Below the pieces are notes generated by a model, which did not search any database, was not told where the DNA came from, and worked only from the letters and a program-made list of their open reading frames with translations. From Pyronema omphalodes (lineage: Eukaryota; Ascomycota; Pezizomycetes; Pezizales; Pyronemataceae), in NCBI GenBank assembly GCA_024516155.1, contig JAJJXM010000046.1:310001-374000 (forward strand): 64,000 nt of DNA, written 5' to 3'. How positions within the stretch are numbered: the stretch's first letter is position 1; the number at the start of each line of letters is the position of its first letter. The position numbers were made by a program, and so were the translations under genes. Of the stretch, positions 60,001 through 64,000 are shown one piece after another.

Positions 60001-63000
60001 GAGATTCCGATACCAACTCCCTATGGATTTAACAGAGCTTCACCCGATCCTAGACACATTCCTGTGGTTTTAATGTTGTAGCGGGTGGAAGTACCGGTCG
60101 AACGAAACAGAACGTACAGACAGCGGCCAGGTATGAATTAGCGGGTGTCATCAGTAGTTCATGTGAAATAAGCAAGCCTCTTGGAACTTCCTTCTTGCTG
60201 TCTGGGAAAGTGATCTGGCAGAAATAATACCCCCTCCCGCAGCTGCGCCTTGTCACTGGACACCCCATACTTGGTGCATCCCCGTGATGCCATTCGTTAA
60301 AACAGAAACATATTACCAAATACACGCAGCGCCTAGCGACCCGATACTTTACGATACGGCTGCATATTCCAGAACCATGTAATCAATTATCCATCTGTAG
60401 AGGGTTAAATTTGAAACATTCCGGGGGTACATTTATTGAGCAAGATGTGTTTCTTGTCGACCAGTTGCGAGGGAGGCGGAGCGCACAGTTAGCCGGCCTA
60501 TTCTTTCCAAATCTATGATTGGCCAGACATACCAGTACATACCGAAACGCAAGTTATACCCGCATTGGGTATGTTTCTTTGTCTACACATTTGCCGCCGC
60601 CGGTTGTTTTACTCCCGCAAGCGAGAAATACGGAAGGCTGAAACCTAGTCCACTCGGAAGTTGGTCTGAGTGTACCGATGTCACTATGTGTTCTTTTGTT
60701 GCTCGAAGTTTGACCGCCGAGAGAAGTATCTATGTGGAGCAGTTTTTGTTTGCTGGGTAAGAAACAAGTATGGCTGAAAGGTGAGGGGGACGGGGACGGG
60801 GACTACTCGGCCGCACCCCACCAGAAACAGAATTCATCGGTGCAGTGTAACAAAGCTGTGACAAGGATCTCCGCTTCCCAATTGGCTGGATGATGGAACA
60901 GGATCGCTCTGTGGTTGTAGTTACAGAAAGCGATAGATGCTGCTTGCACGACGAACCCCGCTGATATGGTGACATGTGGTTTCTGTGTTACTGGAAAAGA
61001 TTCATTTCACTCTCCCCCCTTTTACTTAACTTTGGAGAAACGTAAACGGGCTGTTTGCTTGCTGACCAGAGTATGTGCACGTATAAATTGACCATCACAG
61101 CAAAGTTATTCGTACTACGTGAGGGCAGAGTACGTATACATGATACACATGGCTGTAGCTGTTTGAACGTTATGAATGCAGGTGTAGCAGTATCTCGACC
61201 ATCGGTGAAGTGTGTAGGACAGAAACAAGAAACATTAGGCCTACAATAACAAACAGTTCTAAGAGACTTAGCTCCTGGCTCCTACCTAGCTGCTGCGTGT
61301 TCCTACGGTGTTTGCCCCGCTGTTGAACTGCACTTTTGTTTCCAACTGGCGCAGCTACCGGGTACTTGCACCGGGTACGGTACTCAGGAGAGACAGGGCT
61401 GAAGAGTGCAGGCTTGGCAAAACAAGGAGGGAGGTGGTTCGGTCGTGGATGTTATCGAGTGGTTGGTGATAAGTGGTGATGCAGGAGGCAGCCAGCAGGC
61501 TGGGAATCTGCAGGCGAGGCCGGGTGCACAGGCTAGTAGCGATGAGGCCGGCAGCCTCTTTTTTGTTGGTGAATAAACATTTTGAAACAGCAAAATGAAA
61601 ACAAAATATAATTTGAAAGGTCGAGGTCACGGGGAATTGCAAGTGCAAAGGACCCTTTGACGGCAATGGCGGATCTTCGTAAGTTTATGCCAAGCCCCTC
61701 TCCAAGCGAATTCAAGCGAATATTCCTAACTATTATTTGACGGTGGCGGAAAGCAAGGGTGAGTGCGACATGGTGATTACGGCATAATCGTAATGACGAT
61801 AGTTCTGTTCACATACCCGCGTAAATTCCAAAGTCGCCGCTAACAAGCGTCATTATCATAGTAGTACAGCACAGTAAGAATTTACTTTATGGAATAATTT
61901 CTGCACAAGACCTCGCCGAACAAACAAACAAGTTCTCGATGAAAACAAAAAAACGACAAATATCGTCGTCGGCTGTGTACTTTCTGTCTTACACCGCTAC
62001 AGTCAGAAGAAACAACCACACCCACCAGCACCTGACTGTACAGGTGCAAGTAACCTTTCCAAGTCAGTCGGGATTCGTCGGATTTACAAAATTGTTGTTG
62101 GTATTTCCCCCAGCCTGGACAAACTCCCGTGATCCAGGGAGGCAACCTGCTAAACCTGAAACACGCGACTGGTTGCAGAAGATCTCTGTAACTCTCCGCC
62201 GCGACCCCAACTTCTCTTCATAGAAGGTGCGTTTCACCGTACTCGCTCGCTCTATTCTGTTTCACACGGCTGGCCTAGAATCTAAAGTATCTAGTTCTCG
62301 CGAAACGTGCCCCCCGCGGTGATCATATGAAACTCTACTTCATTGTTTTGTTTCGCAGTCTAGATATGGCCAACAATTGGATTTCATGACACAGAAACAG
62401 AAACATCCCAGATAACAACCACCAGCACACCGATATCGGCTCCCGTCCGCAGCCGATTTCATTTTATCCTAATCCTACCGATCACTTCATCCCACATCCT
62501 TCCGAAGTTGGAGTTGTGCCCTGCCCAGCTTTCCGGGGTGAACAATTTATTGCATCGTAAAAAGAAGCCAGCGGCTACCCTGTCGGTAGATTATCGCAGT
62601 AAGTAAGAAGAACGTTAGCGAGCGAATCCCACGGACTGTACAGAATTTCTCGAAGCAAGGTATGTATGGAGGTGGTGTGGTTTTTGGGCAGCCTTTTTCC
62701 ATGCAGCGGGAACTGCCTGGGATGTTATTGAATTCTGGTGGTGTGGTGATTTTTGAAATCTCACTAACTAGAGAGACACAAGATGGAGATGGGGACGGGA
62801 AGTGACCGAAAGGGATTCTATGGTAAGGTCTGCACTCTCCAAGATACACTCTCAGAATTCGCACTTTAGATAGGCAACCCGGTGGTTTGTCTGACGTTCT
62901 CGTCAAGCCCTTCCCTTCACACCTTCGCTCACACTTCAATTCCGTTATTTTCTTCGTTCGTTAGATATGACGACTTGCAGCTGGCAACGGTAGAAGATAT

Positions 63001-64000
63001 GGTTGGTTCGCCGGATACTCGGAGTATTCGACTTACTTTGCACTGGCTCTGCTTGATCACTACCGGCGATGTTTCCTGCTTTTACTTGTGGCTGCCTGTG
63101 CTTTTACCTAGATCCCCTCTTGGAAAATCCTCTAGATCCTATCTCGATCACTCTAATCACATCATTCATAAACACTTCTCATATCGTTCTTGTTGCTAAC
63201 TGCGTAAACAACAGTGCAGCTCCCCAAGCTGCAACAACGGCTTTCCGGAAACAGAGGCTACGCGGCTGCGATTGACAAAGATGTCCTTAGGTACTCTAGA
63301 CAGCCCACTACTGCGTTTAATGCGCATCACATCACATCACAGGTGTGTATCCATGCTGTTGCGGGATCCTCAGCGGCGTTTCTAATACCAAGACCAGCCA
63401 TGGTCCATGGCTTGTGGACCATGGAAACAACCAGCTCAGCCTTTCCCTTCATGGGAATATTGAAGCTCGCGCGCAGAATTCCTTTTTATGGTTATTGACA
63501 TTTCCCTAGTTGTATAGCTCAAGATGAACTGGTAAAAAAAGGAAAATCTGAACGAAAGTGTGAATGCAAAATGCAAGACTAGTTAGCGGTCTCTAATTCG
63601 GGCCTGCAGAATCGAAAATGAACCGTAGATAGCTTGGGAACCTGAACACGTTTCTTTCTTTTTTTAAAACCTACGAACTACTTTAGAGATACGTATGAAG
63701 GTGGTGAAGAAGAAGTGTGGTTGACAAAAAAAGGACGTGCGTATCTTAGGTCCTGGAGAAGGAGGGATCTGTTAGCGCGGCGTTTTTTCGTTCCCGTTGT
63801 GGGGAGCCTGATCCGAAAACACGCCAGAGTATGGAGATGTCTAGGATAACCCAGCCTGCGTGTTTAAACAGGCTGAGACTGGGTAGTGGAGATGTTTATG
63901 AATTGAGGGAAAGTATTATACCCTCCATTGGCGGGGAGTAAAGACGAAGATTTTTCAATTGCAGGGAACGGTAAAGAAATTCATAGTATGATGATGAAAG
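57032..64000. other. 7 kb gene-free region upstream of the second SANT gene
   Basis: No supported gene, RNA or mobile element was found up to the window edge. The first kilobase probably holds the missing 5' exon and promoter of the SANT gene. Short ORFs (for example 61939-62223 plus, 62882-63199 plus) lack any recognisable domain. Confidence 0.5.

Noticed and set aside
62882..63199. 105-codon plus-strand ORF near the right edge
   Set aside because: No domain, no signal peptide that fits a known family, and overlapping ORFs in other frames.

Overview
The window is nuclear DNA of a filamentous ascomycete (Pezizomycotina). The evidence is small GT-AG introns with CTAAC-type branch points, fungal-type proteins (a GH76 mannanase, a TFIIIC subunit, a class I photolyase, Cox4), tRNA genes with short introns, and long intergenic stretches rich in simple repeats. 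Only about eight protein genes sit in 64 kb. Runs of 12-21 consecutive G or C recur throughout. I cannot name the genus.

Layout. At the left edge, on the minus strand, is a secreted GH76 alpha-1,6-mannanase cut by the window end. Divergent from it is a five-exon gene (2869-11192) for the largest, B-box-binding subunit of TFIIIC (Tfc3/Sfc3 type, about 2408 residues). A 6.6 kb convergent spacer full of tandem repeats follows, then a minus-strand short-chain dehydrogenase (17835-18967). Another gene desert of about 9 kb leads to a cluster of four intron-containing tRNA genes (27.8-32.4 kb: Gly, Pro, Asp, Gly) next to a hAT-like non-autonomous transposon. A gene for a 416-residue protein of unknown function (34454-35704) shares a 356 bp divergent promoter with a CPD photolyase gene (36061-38202). 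Next come Cox4 (38569-39898) and two SANT/Myb transcription-factor-like genes on the same strand (42468-45285 and 55899-57031). Both have unusually long gene-free upstream regions and no visible start codon in their main exon.

The most notable signal concerns the TFIIIC gene. Two perfect matches to the TFIIIC B-box consensus GGTTCRANTCC lie outside any tRNA gene, one 162 bp upstream of its start codon and one inside its 600 bp first intron. The only other perfect matches I found by eye are in the four tRNA genes. This suggests autoregulation of a TFIIIC subunit by TFIIIC, comparable in principle to the ETC6 site of yeast TFC6. The same protein carries a canonical PCNA-binding (PIP-box) sequence in its disordered middle.

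Other points of interest are a one-base frameshift in a C8 run that breaks the photolyase reading frame, alternative in-frame starts in the photolyase that could give mitochondrial and nuclear forms, two tRNA-Gly genes with identical exons but different introns, and a 1.4 kb intron that splits the two SANT repeats of one Myb gene. All coordinates come from reading the sequence by eye; no database search was possible.
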